In this document: positions 9,079-17,281 of the stretch, piece by piece | Layout of the letters: each line of letters starts with the position of its first letter | How positions within the stretch are numbered: the first letter of the stretch is position 1 | Source: Winogradskyella schleiferi | GTDB taxonomy: Bacteria; Bacteroidota; Bacteroidia; Flavobacteriales; Flavobacteriaceae | NCBI RefSeq assembly: GCF_013394655.1 | Contig: NZ_CP053351.1 | Location: 2,448,501-2,512,500 of the forward strand | Reading direction: 5' to 3' | DNA length: 64,000 nucleotides | The notes under the pieces: model-generated | Databases searched by the model: none | What the model saw: only the letters and a program-made list of their open reading frames with translations | Told to the model about the DNA's origin: nothing | Made by a program: the position numbers and the translations under genes

Positions 9079-10515
9079 CTAATAGTCGATAAACATATCT
9101 TGTTCTAAAGCGGAAACAGGAGTTTCCAATGGTCTATATATTATTGCTTCACTAGACTGATTTGTAGAACGGTCTGCCAATGTTATATTAGCTATTGCAG
9201 CAGCCAATAAAGGCTCATTTACATCTCCTAAAGTTCCTAATGTATGTGCTCGTTCCCTCAATTCAATATCTGGTTGTAATCCATTTGGTGGCACAAGCTG
9301 ATCATTTACATTTGTAGAATTCGCAATTAAAGGTTGCATGGCGTATGTATGGTTTACATTAACATTATCAAAGGAAAAATCGGGCGAATCATATATGGTC
9401 TGTGAAGCTTGTGTTTTTCCAACTGTATTTTCCCCAATTACGACCACTTCTATATAAGAACTTAAACTATTAATAACTAATTCACTCGCAGAAGCAGTTC
9501 GTCGCTCTGTAGTTAACACATAAACTCTAGAAAGATTTAGACTATTAATGGCACCAACACCTTCAATTGAACTGGTAAACAAGAAATTTTGATTATTGTT
9601 ACTTAGATTTTCATTATAGAATAGTTTTGAATAAATTTCTCCTGTAAACTGACCCGTAACCATACTTCCCAAATAAGCCGCTGTCTGCACAGAGCCACCT
9701 CCATTATAGCGCAAATCTATCACCAATTCGGAAACTCCTGCAGCCTGAAATTGCGCAAATGCATCATTTAATTCAGCATCAAAATTCCTATTGAATTGAT
9801 TGTACATTAAATAACCAATATTTTCATTATTGACATTTAAAACTTGGGATACATGAACCGGATTTTCAGTGTAAATGGCTTTAGTTAAGTCCGCACTTTG
9901 TCCATTCAAAGTTATGGTATCATCTGCCAATTCAGGTGTGTTGTTATCGTTATAATCTGCAAAATTCAATGTGTAAGAATCTTGATAAATCGGGTCACTT
10001 AAATCGTCTATGCTAGCATCGTTTAAGGGTTCACCATTTATAGCTCTAAAAATTTGACCGCGCTGTAAACCTAAATTATCCGCAACACTATTATTGAGAA
10101 CTAGAGTTATAGCTCCAAAAACTTCAGTTTCACTTCCTGGCACTCTGTATAAATTGAATTCGATGCCATTATTTAAAGTCGTTCCAGCTTGTTGGTTTTG
10201 TAAATCAAAATAGTTATCATAGATTCTACTAAATCTATCAACAGTACCTGGATTATGCTTTAATGATTCGAATAATTGTTCAGGACTACCAAAATCATTT
10301 AAGTAGTTATTGTATTCTTCATCTGTGGCAAATCTATTGTCTGCTAAATTAGGAACCTCCGACTTATATAAATAGAAAACATTCATCCCTTTCCATACAA
10401 AATCATTAATCTCTAAAGTAGAAGCTGGAATGATATTATCATCCATATCATCAAAACAGCTTGTTAATGCCAAAGCAGCAAAACAAGTAAATAGTAAAAC
10501 CCTAATATTCTTCAT
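9079..10515 (-). CDS. S41-family serine peptidase (C-terminal processing peptidase-like) lipoprotein
   Basis: A 478-residue lipoprotein (lipobox LTSC, Cys 20) with a PDZ domain at about 115-170 and a TSP/S41 catalytic domain at about 230-420. The nucleophile Ser is S342 in RRTASASE and the general base is K367 in GENTVGKTQ; the 25-residue spacing matches the Ser/Lys dyad of Prc-type enzymes. DLRYNGGG at 267-274 is the conserved substrate-binding strand. It probably trims exported proteins in the periplasm or on the outer membrane. It is a lone gene, convergent with the TonB receptor. Confidence 0.88.
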   Translation of the reverse strand: MKNIRVLLFTCFAALALTSCFDDMDDNIIPASTLEINDFVWKGMNVFYLYKSEVPNLADNRFATDEEYNNYLNDFGSPEQLFESLKHNPGTVDRFSRIYDNYFDLQNQQAGTTLNNGIEFNLYRVPGSETEVFGAITLVLNNSVADNLGLQRGQIFRAINGEPLNDASIDDLSDPIYQDSYTLNFADYNDNNTPELADDTITLNGQSADLTKAIYTENPVHVSQVLNVNNENIGYLMYNQFNRNFDAELNDAFAQFQAAGVSELVIDLRYNGGGSVQTAAYLGSMVTGQFTGEIYSKLFYNENLSNNNQNFLFTSSIEGVGAINSLNLSRVYVLTTERRTASASELVINSLSSYIEVVVIGENTVGKTQASQTIYDSPDFSFDNVNVNHTYAMQPLIANSTNVNDQLVPPNGLQPDIELRERAHTLGTLGDVNEPLLAAAIANITLADRSTNQSSEAIIYRPLETPVSALEQDMFIDY

Positions 10516-10611
10516 AGTATATTTTTCTTATTGTACAATTTCTTTCTTTAGTCAATCTTTAGTCAGTAAAACTCTAAATTTACTTACATTATTGTGAAAA
10601 ATAAAAATCTT

Positions 10612-10637
10612 TGTAACAAAATGTAAAGTGTATCGTC
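10612..10637 (+). promoter_or_regulatory. Candidate ECF-sigma promoter, TGTAAC-N16-CGTC
   Basis: TGTAAC at 10612-10617 and CGTC at 10634-10637 are separated by exactly 16 bases. This is the common form of promoters read by ECF sigma factors (AAC-containing -35, CGTC -10). It lies 50 bases upstream of the ECF sigma gene start, consistent with autoregulation. Confidence 0.6.
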
Positions 10638-10687
10638 GTAATAATAGAAGGCAGTAATATTGTTTTCACCAACCAATCAAATAAGTA

Positions 10688-11197
10688 ATGAAACAGGCAG
10701 ATTTTGTAGATATCGTGATGCCGTTTAAGGATAAAGTATTTCGTTTAGCAAAGCGATTATTAGTGTCTCGTGAAGAAGCGGAAGATGCAACTCAAGAGAT
10801 ACTATTAAAATTATGGAAGAACAATAAAAAGATTGGTGACTATAAAAATGTAGAAGCGTTTTCAATGACCATGACCAAGAATTTTTGTTTGGACCGTTTA
10901 AAATCGAAACAAGCGCAAAATTTAAAAATTGTACATAGTAATTATACGGATAACAATTCTTCATTACAAAAACAAGTTGAAGCAAAAGATAGCGTGGACT
11001 GGGTGTCTAGAATAATGGAAGACCTACCAGAACAACAAAAAATAATAGTGCAATTAAGAGATATTGAAGAATATGATTTTGCGGAAATCGCCAAAATGCT
11101 AGACATGAATGAAACAGCAATACGCGTCAATTTATCGAGAGCACGAAAAACAATAAGAGAAAAATTAACTAATACACATCGACATGGTATTAAATAA
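10688..11197 (+). CDS. ECF-type RNA polymerase sigma factor
   Basis: A 169-residue sigma-70 family factor with only regions 2 and 4. Region 2 is at about 10-75 (REEAEDATQEILLKLWKN), and region 4 at about 110-160 (LPEQQKIIVQLRDIEEYDFAEIAKMLDMNETAIRVNLSRARKTI) has the helix-turn-helix that reads the -35 box. It starts a four-gene operon whose second gene overlaps its stop by 14 bases and encodes a single-span membrane protein, as expected for a sigma/anti-sigma pair. The signal sensed is not evident. Confidence 0.92.
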   Translation: MKQADFVDIVMPFKDKVFRLAKRLLVSREEAEDATQEILLKLWKNNKKIGDYKNVEAFSMTMTKNFCLDRLKSKQAQNLKIVHSNYTDNNSSLQKQVEAKDSVDWVSRIMEDLPEQQKIIVQLRDIEEYDFAEIAKMLDMNETAIRVNLSRARKTIREKLTNTHRHGIK

Positions 11198-11669
11198 TAT
11201 AGAAAAATTAATAGAAAAGTATAACAATGCGGAGACAACGCTACAGGAAGAAGCGCAATTAAAAGCGTATTTCTTAAGTGATAAAGTAGCACCACATTTA
11301 GAGCATTACAAACCGATGTTCCAATACTTTTCGCAATCAAAAAATGAGCAGTACACTAAAGACGTTCCATTAAAAACTAAAAACACAAAATTGTATCAAT
11401 GGATTTCTGTCGCAGCTGTTGCCGTTCTAATGCTTGGTTTAATTGTACCAACTTTTATTGGTCCTACAGAAGAAGAAAAACAAGAAGCACTTTTGGCTTA
11501 TAACCAAACCATAGATGCTTTTAATTTAATCTCTATAGGTATGAATGAAGGCAAACAACAACTTAATTCGCTGATTTTAGTTTCGGATAATTTAAATGAA
11601 GGAATGGAAGAAGCCGGAAGGTTAAGTGAATTTACAGAAACAACAAACAAAATTTTTAAAAACAAGTAA
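11184..11669 (+). CDS. Single-span membrane protein, putative anti-sigma factor
   Basis: A 161-residue protein with a cytoplasmic N-terminal part of about 70 residues, one transmembrane segment (about 72-93, WISVAAVAVLMLGLIVPTF), and a periplasmic C-terminal part. The N-terminal helix-rich region (NIEKLIEKYNNAETTLQEEAQLKAYF) resembles sequences seen in small Bacteroidota anti-sigma factors. Translation is probably coupled to the sigma gene through the 14-base overlap. The role as sigma inhibitor is inferred from topology and position; there is no zinc-binding HxxxCxxC motif. Confidence 0.75.
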   Translation: MVLNNIEKLIEKYNNAETTLQEEAQLKAYFLSDKVAPHLEHYKPMFQYFSQSKNEQYTKDVPLKTKNTKLYQWISVAAVAVLMLGLIVPTFIGPTEEEKQEALLAYNQTIDAFNLISIGMNEGKQQLNSLILVSDNLNEGMEEAGRLSEFTETTNKIFKNK

Positions 11670-11690
11670 CACACAAAAAATTAAGAAATT

Positions 11691-12263
11691 ATGAAAAATT
11701 TAATTGTAATAATCGCGCTAATTGTAGCACCATTTATGTCAGGAGCACAAAGTATTTTTGATAAATACGAAGATATGTCTGAGGTCGCCTCCGTAATTGT
11801 TAATCAGAAAATGTTCAGCATGATTGCCAGCATAGATATTGACATGGACGATCCTGAAGCCCAAGAATATATGAATATGGTTAAAAAAATCACTGGACTT
11901 AAAGTATTCACAACTGGTGACAGTAAAGTTTCAGCAGATATGAAAGCGACTGTTGATAAATATTTAAAATCATCTCAGCTTGAAGAACTCATGCGAATGA
12001 AAGATGGCGAACAAACCGTAAAATTCTATGTAAAAGAAGGCAGTGACGAAAACCATGTAAAAGAACTTTTAATGTTTGTAAGTGGTCTTAAAGAATTAAC
12101 CAAAGATCAAAACATTGAAATTAATGGTAAAAAACGGGAGTTTGAAACCGTGTTACTATCATTAACAGGTGATATAGATTTAAGACAAGTTTCTAAAATC
12201 ACTAACCAAATGGATATACCAGGAGGTGAGCAGTTAAAGAAAGCTGGAGATAAAAAACAATAG
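11691..12263 (+). CDS. DUF4252 domain protein, exported
   Basis: A 190-residue exported protein (signal peptide about 1-19, ending SGAQ) matching the DUF4252 pattern: SIFDKYEDMSEVASVIVNQKMFSMI near the start and the VKFYVKEGSDENHVKELLMFVSG segment. No catalytic residues are known for this family. It is the third gene of the ECF operon and is followed after 4 bases by a second DUF4252 protein that is a lipoprotein. The pair may form the output or sensor of the sigma system at the envelope. Confidence 0.85.
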   Translation: MKNLIVIIALIVAPFMSGAQSIFDKYEDMSEVASVIVNQKMFSMIASIDIDMDDPEAQEYMNMVKKITGLKVFTTGDSKVSADMKATVDKYLKSSQLEELMRMKDGEQTVKFYVKEGSDENHVKELLMFVSGLKELTKDQNIEINGKKREFETVLLSLTGDIDLRQVSKITNQMDIPGGEQLKKAGDKKQ

Positions 12264-12267
12264 AATC

Positions 12268-12813
12268 ATGATACAATCAATCAAAAAATCAATAGTAGTG
12301 TTGTTTTTGGTTGCCGCTTTTACCAGCTGCAACCAAGGACCAACATTGCAAACCTATTATGTAGACAACGAGTTAAAACCTGGTTTTGCTTCGTTTGATG
12401 TCCCAACCAGTTTTGTTAATGTTGAAAACATTGATATGACTAAAGAACAGAAAGAAGCTTATAATTCTGTTGATAAGTTGAATGTACTCACTTATATGAA
12501 AGAAGATACAGAAGCTGAAGACTATACGCTAGAACTAGAAAAGGTAAAATCCATTCTAAAAGATCCTAAATACGAAGAGCTAATGCGTGGAGGCAACTCT
12601 ACCGATGGAAAATTTGTCATTAAATATTTAGGTGATATAGACAATATTGATGAACTCATCATTTTTGGAAATGCCAACAATAAAGGCTTTATGATCGCAA
12701 GAATTTTAGGAGATGATATGAATGCTAGTAAATTAATGTCGTTAAGTTCTGTATTACAAAATGCAAAATTTGAAGATACCAATCTTAATGGCCTTACAGA
12801 TTTTTTTAAATAA
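12268..12813 (+). CDS. DUF4252 domain lipoprotein
   Basis: A 181-residue lipoprotein (lipobox FTSC, Cys 21), recognisably a diverged paralogue of the preceding protein: FDVPTSFVNVENIDMTKEQKEAYNSVDKLNVL and the FVIKYLGDIDNIDELIIFGNANNKGF segment align with the DUF4252 pattern. It ends the ECF operon. Its mature part carries the usual LxVLTYMKE-like core strand. Function unknown; the paralogous arrangement suggests a soluble/lipidated pair. Confidence 0.85.
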   Translation: MIQSIKKSIVVLFLVAAFTSCNQGPTLQTYYVDNELKPGFASFDVPTSFVNVENIDMTKEQKEAYNSVDKLNVLTYMKEDTEAEDYTLELEKVKSILKDPKYEELMRGGNSTDGKFVIKYLGDIDNIDELIIFGNANNKGFMIARILGDDMNASKLMSLSSVLQNAKFEDTNLNGLTDFFK

Positions 12814-12858
12814 CAAATGTCTCAATGAAATTTAAATAAACTGACAATTATTTAAATG

Positions 12859-13089
12859 TTAATATGAATCGTCTTGGAGCTTGTCTTCAGGACGATTTTT
12901 TTTAGCATCATTTTTTAAACCATATATAATGGCTACAACAAATAAAATTCCAAAACCTAAGAATAAAACGACTTTAATAATAATATAATCGAGCACATCA
13001 CACAAACCTGCAACAAACCAACTCAACGCAACAATAGATACGCAAGATAATGCGATAGCGTCTTTGGTTTGTGGGATGAATTGTTTCAA
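12859..13089 (-). CDS. Small two-span membrane protein
   Basis: A 76-residue protein with two hydrophobic segments (about 12-30 and 36-58) and a charged C-terminal tail (KNDAKKNRPEDKLQDD). It lies 13 bases downstream of purB on the same strand and is probably co-transcribed with it. I do not recognise the family. The Met start gives a sensible hydrophilic N-terminus before the first span. Confidence 0.65.
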   Translation of the reverse strand: MKQFIPQTKDAIALSCVSIVALSWFVAGLCDVLDYIIIKVVLFLGFGILFVVAIIYGLKNDAKKNRPEDKLQDDSY

Positions 13090-13102
13090 ATTTTATGTAA
13101 TT

Positions 13103-14446
13103 TTAGATACCCGTATAATTACTAGGTGTAATCTTTTTTAATTCAGATTTAATAGCTTCAGAAACCTCTAAGGTATCAATAAAATCTGAAATGGAACTTT
13201 GGGTAATTGCTTGGTTGGTTCTTGTCAATCCTTTTAAAGCTTCATATGGGTTTGGATAACTTTCACGTCTTAAAATGGTTTGGATCGCTTCTGCAACTAC
13301 AGCCCAATTATTCTCTAAGTCTTGAGCGAATTTTGGTTTATTCAACAGTAATTTGCCCAAACCTTTTACAGTAGATTTAAAGCCAATAATCGTATGCCCA
13401 AACGGTACACCAACATTTCTTAAAACGGTACTATCGGTTAAATCACGTTGCAATCTAGAAATTGGTAATTTAGCAGACAGATGCTCAAAAATAGCATTGG
13501 CAATACCTAAATTCCCTTCACTATTTTCAAAATCAATAGGATTTACTTTGTGTGGCATGGCAGAACTACCAACCTCGCCTGCTTTTATTTTTTGCTTGAA
13601 ATAATCCATAGATACATAGGTCCAAATGTCCCTATCCAAATCAATGATAATGGTATTGATGCGCTTTAAAGCATCAAACAAAGCAGCTGCATGATCGTAA
13701 TGTTCTATTTGCGTGGTCGGAAACGAATGTTGTAAACCTAATTTTTCTTGAACGAATGTTGTTCCAAATGCTTTCCAATCAATATTAGGATAAGCTACTT
13801 TATGGGCATTAAAATTTCCTGTTGCACCACCAAATTTTGCAGCACCTGGTACATTATTCAATAAATTGAATTGTTCCTTTAATCTTACTGCAAAAACTTC
13901 AATTTCTTTTCCTAAACGCGTTGGCGATGCTGGTTGTCCATGTGTTCTCGCTAACATTGGGATATCTGCCCAATCTTTTGCCAAGCCTTGAATTTTTTCT
14001 AAAAGTGATACATATTCAGGCACGTAAACATCGTTCATCGCTTCCTTAATACTTAAAGGAATTGCCGTATTATTAATGTCTTGTGAGGTCAATCCAAAGT
14101 GGATAAACTCTTTATAGGCTGATAACTCTAAAGCATCAAATTTCTCTTTAATGAAGTATTCAACAGCTTTTACATCGTGATTGGTTACTTTTTCAATCTC
14201 TTTTATTGCAGAAGCATCTACAGCTGTAAAGTTTTTGTAAATCGCTCTTAAATCTTCAAAAACAGAACTTGAAACAGATTCTAATTGTGGCAATGGCAAT
14301 TCACACAATGCAATAAAGTATTCAATTTCTACCAACACACGATATTTAATCAGTGCTTCTTCCGAAAAATAATCTTTTAATTTTTCGACTTTAGATCGAT
14401 ATCTACCATCAATTGGTGAAATTGCATTAAGAGGAGAAAGTGCCAT
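13103..14446 (-). CDS. purB: Adenylosuccinate lyase
   Basis: A 447-residue cytosolic enzyme of the fumarase/aspartase superfamily. It cleaves SAICAR to AICAR and adenylosuccinate to AMP in purine synthesis. The family signature GSSAMPHKVNPIDFEN near residue 295 holds the catalytic flexible loop Ser, and TSQDINNTA and ARTHGQPASPTRLGKE carry substrate-binding and catalytic His residues. Length is normal. A TATATTTG -7 element lies about 24 bases upstream, and a small membrane-protein gene follows it. Confidence 0.96.
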   Translation of the reverse strand: MALSPLNAISPIDGRYRSKVEKLKDYFSEEALIKYRVLVEIEYFIALCELPLPQLESVSSSVFEDLRAIYKNFTAVDASAIKEIEKVTNHDVKAVEYFIKEKFDALELSAYKEFIHFGLTSQDINNTAIPLSIKEAMNDVYVPEYVSLLEKIQGLAKDWADIPMLARTHGQPASPTRLGKEIEVFAVRLKEQFNLLNNVPGAAKFGGATGNFNAHKVAYPNIDWKAFGTTFVQEKLGLQHSFPTTQIEHYDHAAALFDALKRINTIIIDLDRDIWTYVSMDYFKQKIKAGEVGSSAMPHKVNPIDFENSEGNLGIANAIFEHLSAKLPISRLQRDLTDSTVLRNVGVPFGHTIIGFKSTVKGLGKLLLNKPKFAQDLENNWAVVAEAIQTILRRESYPNPYEALKGLTRTNQAITQSSISDFIDTLEVSEAIKSELKKITPSNYTGI

Positions 14447-14469
14447 TTATGTTGGTTTTTTTGAAGCAT

Positions 14470-14477
14470 CAAATATA
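14470..14477 (-). promoter_or_regulatory. purB: Candidate -7 element for purB (TATATTTG)
   Basis: On the minus strand TATATTTG matches TAnnTTTG and ends 23 bases before the purB ATG. The region where a -33 box should sit carries a GTTTAGAGTTTAGAG repeat word instead of TTG. Confidence 0.5.
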
Positions 14478-14698
14478 CTGATAAGTTTGTAGTTTAGAGT
14501 TTAGAGTTCAGGGTTTTTTCCTTTATAGAATTTTAAAATTAGTTATTAGAATTTAAAATGTTTTTATAAAAATTATGGATTTTCTGATACGCAATGTGTA
14601 AAATAAAAATTTTTACATATAATATATTTTATTGATTTTCAACCCTTAACCATTTTAAAAACCTATATTTAACTTGAATTATAAATAGCTTCACATTT

Positions 14699-14803
14699 AT
14701 GAACCTTTATACTCCATTTTTCAAATTAACTTATTTTTTATTTATGTCAATTATTTCTGGTTGCAAAGAAAAAGCTACATCATTTATTAAACCTCATAAT
14801 TAA
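14699..14803 (+). CDS. Tiny lipoprotein-like ORF (34 residues)
   Basis: ATG to TAA ORF of 34 residues with a textbook lipoprotein signal: a hydrophobic stretch (PFFKLTYFLFMSII), then lipobox ISGC with Cys 22, leaving a mature peptide of only 13 residues. It ends 17 bases before the TPR gene and could be co-transcribed with the TPR/SCO genes. It may be a genuine small lipoprotein or the remnant of a longer one, since lipobox-plus-stop is also what a truncated gene would leave. Confidence 0.45.
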   Translation: MNLYTPFFKLTYFLFMSIISGCKEKATSFIKPHN

Positions 14804-14820
14804 TATTAAACTCAAAACTC

Positions 14821-16551
14821 ATGAAATCGCATTTGAATATTATTTTAGCAAGTATTATTTTAGTTGTTTTGGCTTATTTCACTTTTAATAAACCGGCAGA
14901 AGCAACGCCACCAAAAGCGCCTAAATTAGCAATGAATTTTGTAAAATGTACATCAACAAAATTCTTATTAGAAGATGTAGATACCACAAAACAGATTTCG
15001 CCACTATTTAAAAATCTAGGAAATCTGCATTTTTCAATTAGTACGGAAAACGAAAGAGCTCAAGCATTTTTTGACCAAGGATTAAAATTATCATACGCTT
15101 TTAACCATGCCGAAGCACATCGTTCGTTTATGGAAGCATCGCGATTAGATCCAAATTCCGCTATGGCATATTGGGGACAAGCATTTACACTCGGACCAAA
15201 TATTAACGATCCTCTTCCACCAGAAGAGCGTAAAATAAAAATCAACGAAGCCATTACAAAGGCTCAACAACTGGCCTCAAAAGCAAGTTTGAAAGAACAA
15301 GTGTTGATAGAAGCATTGTCTAATAGATATAGTAATGATTTAACTGCCGATATACCTAAATTGAATATGATGTACATGCATGCAATGACCAAAGCTGCGG
15401 CACAGTTTCCTGAGGATGCAAACATTCAAATTCTATATGCAGCGTCAGTAATGAACACTGTACCTTGGAATTATTGGGACAAGGATGGAAATCCGTCTCC
15501 GAATATTAAGGTAGCAAAAGCAGCTCTTGAAAAAGCTATGTTGCTTGAACCTGAAAATCCTGGCGGACATCATTATTATATTCATATGGTCGAACTTCCT
15601 TATCCAGATATTGGCGTGAAGAGTGCTGATAAACTGGCTTCTCTTATGCCTGGCGCCGGACATATTGTACATATGCCATCACATATTTATATAAGAGTTG
15701 GGCGCTACAAGGATGCTGTTATTACAAACCAAAAAGCAATTTTAGCTGATGAAGATTATATATCTCAATGTTTTGCCCAAGGGCTCTATCCTCTTGGTTA
15801 TTATCCTCATAACATTCATTTTTTGTGGTCTTCCGCAAGTTTATTGGGAGCCAGTGATGTTGCAATTGATGCGGCAAAAAAAACAGCAGAAAAAGTGCCT
15901 GTTGGTGAATTTATTGAAATGCCCTTTCTTCAAGATTTTGCCGCTACTCCATTGTTGGCATATACTCGATTTGGTAAATGGAATGAAATCTTAACTATTC
16001 CTGCGCCTAAGTCAGAAATTAAACACCTTAACCTTATGCGTCATTATGCAAGAGGAATTGCGTTTATTCGAAAAGGTAATATTAAAGAAGCCCAAGAAGA
16101 ATTGGACGCTATCGTGGTTCTAAAAAATGATCCAGAATTAGAAACCTTAATCGCCACAGCCAATAATGCCTCAATTCATTCTGCTAATATCGCCTATGAA
16201 GTCGTAGCAGGAGAATTAGAAGCCTTAAAAGGAAACATTCCCAAAGCTATTGAACATCTTGAAAATGCCGTGGTTTTCGAAGATGATTTAACCTATACCG
16301 AACCTGCAGCATGGCATATTCCAACAAGGCAAAACTTAGGCGCAATTTTATTAAAAGCTAAAAAATATGATGATGCAGAAAAAGTATATGAAGAAGACTT
16401 AAACATTTTAAGACAAAATGGATGGTCATTAATAGGATTGTATAAAACCCTTAAAGCACAAGGAAAAAATGATGAAGCAGATATTATAAAAAAAGAGTTT
16501 GATATTGCTTGGAAAGATTCAGACATAAAAATTGACAATTCTGTTTTGTAA
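14821..16551 (+). CDS. Tetratricopeptide-repeat protein, membrane-anchored or exported
   Basis: A 576-residue protein with an N-terminal hydrophobic segment (about 5-22) and many TPR-like helix pairs: FDQGLKLSYAFNHAEAHRSFMEASRLDPNSAMAYWGQA at about 80-120, further repeats in the middle, and HIPTRQNLGAILLKAKKYDDAEKVYEED near 500. Conserved His-rich strings such as HHYYIHMVE and HMPSHIYIRVGRYKDA (about 255-300) are unusual for plain TPR scaffolds and might bind metal. It is followed after 14 bases by a SCO copper chaperone, suggesting a joint periplasmic role in metal or cytochrome oxidase assembly. That role is inferred. Confidence 0.78.
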   Translation: MKSHLNIILASIILVVLAYFTFNKPAEATPPKAPKLAMNFVKCTSTKFLLEDVDTTKQISPLFKNLGNLHFSISTENERAQAFFDQGLKLSYAFNHAEAHRSFMEASRLDPNSAMAYWGQAFTLGPNINDPLPPEERKIKINEAITKAQQLASKASLKEQVLIEALSNRYSNDLTADIPKLNMMYMHAMTKAAAQFPEDANIQILYAASVMNTVPWNYWDKDGNPSPNIKVAKAALEKAMLLEPENPGGHHYYIHMVELPYPDIGVKSADKLASLMPGAGHIVHMPSHIYIRVGRYKDAVITNQKAILADEDYISQCFAQGLYPLGYYPHNIHFLWSSASLLGASDVAIDAAKKTAEKVPVGEFIEMPFLQDFAATPLLAYTRFGKWNEILTIPAPKSEIKHLNLMRHYARGIAFIRKGNIKEAQEELDAIVVLKNDPELETLIATANNASIHSANIAYEVVAGELEALKGNIPKAIEHLENAVVFEDDLTYTEPAAWHIPTRQNLGAILLKAKKYDDAEKVYEEDLNILRQNGWSLIGLYKTLKAQGKNDEADIIKKEFDIAWKDSDIKIDNSVL

Positions 16552-16565
16552 CTAAAAGATTATCA

Positions 16566-17228
16566 ATGTCACTAACAAAAAATAACTGGATAACAATTAT
16601 ACTCATCATCATAGTTAGTGTATTAGTTTATTTTTATTTTGAAAATAACGCTCAAAGCAAAATATTACCAGTTTATAATCCTTCTGATTTTAATCCAGAA
16701 TTAGTCGATAAAAATCTTCAAAACAAAAGTAAAAACCACACCATTTCAAATTTTAATCTCGTAAATCAAAATGGTAAAACCATCACTCAAGAGGATTATG
16801 AAGACAAAATTCATGTAACGGATTTCTTTTTTACACGTTGTGGTAGTATTTGTCCAATTATGACGAGTAATATGGCTCAAATACAAAAGGAATTTTTGAA
16901 TGATGATGATATTATGCTTTTGTCCCTGTCAGTCACACCAGAAATTGATAGTATTTCTGTATTACGAGAATACGCCAATAATAAAGGTGTTATAGATTCT
17001 AAATGGAATATTACCACAGGAAACAAAAAGCATATTTATGAACTGGCACGCAAAAGCTATTTTGCGGTTGTAGAACAAGAGGATGGTGGATTACAAGACT
17101 TTATTCATACGCCAAACTTTATTCTAATTGATAAAAAGAAACAAATTCGCGGTATCTATGATGGTACAAATAGCGAGGCTATTGAACAATTAATCACAGA
17201 TATAAAAACTTTAAAATCTAGCCACTAA
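16566..17228 (+). CDS. SCO1/SenC family copper chaperone
   Basis: A 220-residue thioredoxin-fold protein with an N-terminal membrane anchor (about 9-25). The copper-binding motif is C92-GSI-C96 in FTRCGSICPIM, and the third ligand is His 181 in DFIHTPNF, so the full Cys-Cys-His set is kept. Family members deliver copper to the CuA centre of cytochrome c oxidase or act as thiol reductases in the periplasm. It follows the TPR gene by 14 bases and probably shares its mRNA. Confidence 0.92.
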   Translation: MSLTKNNWITIILIIIVSVLVYFYFENNAQSKILPVYNPSDFNPELVDKNLQNKSKNHTISNFNLVNQNGKTITQEDYEDKIHVTDFFFTRCGSICPIMTSNMAQIQKEFLNDDDIMLLSLSVTPEIDSISVLREYANNKGVIDSKWNITTGNKKHIYELARKSYFAVVEQEDGGLQDFIHTPNFILIDKKKQIRGIYDGTNSEAIEQLITDIKTLKSSH

Positions 17229-17281
17229 GTTTAAGAGAGTTTCCTTAACTATATTATCTTTGATAAATTTCTCTTTTCAAT

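Noticed and set aside
10725..11340. Minus-strand ORFs opposite the first ECF sigma operon
   Set aside because: They are antisense shadows of the sigma and anti-sigma genes, which have clear family motifs on the plus strand.
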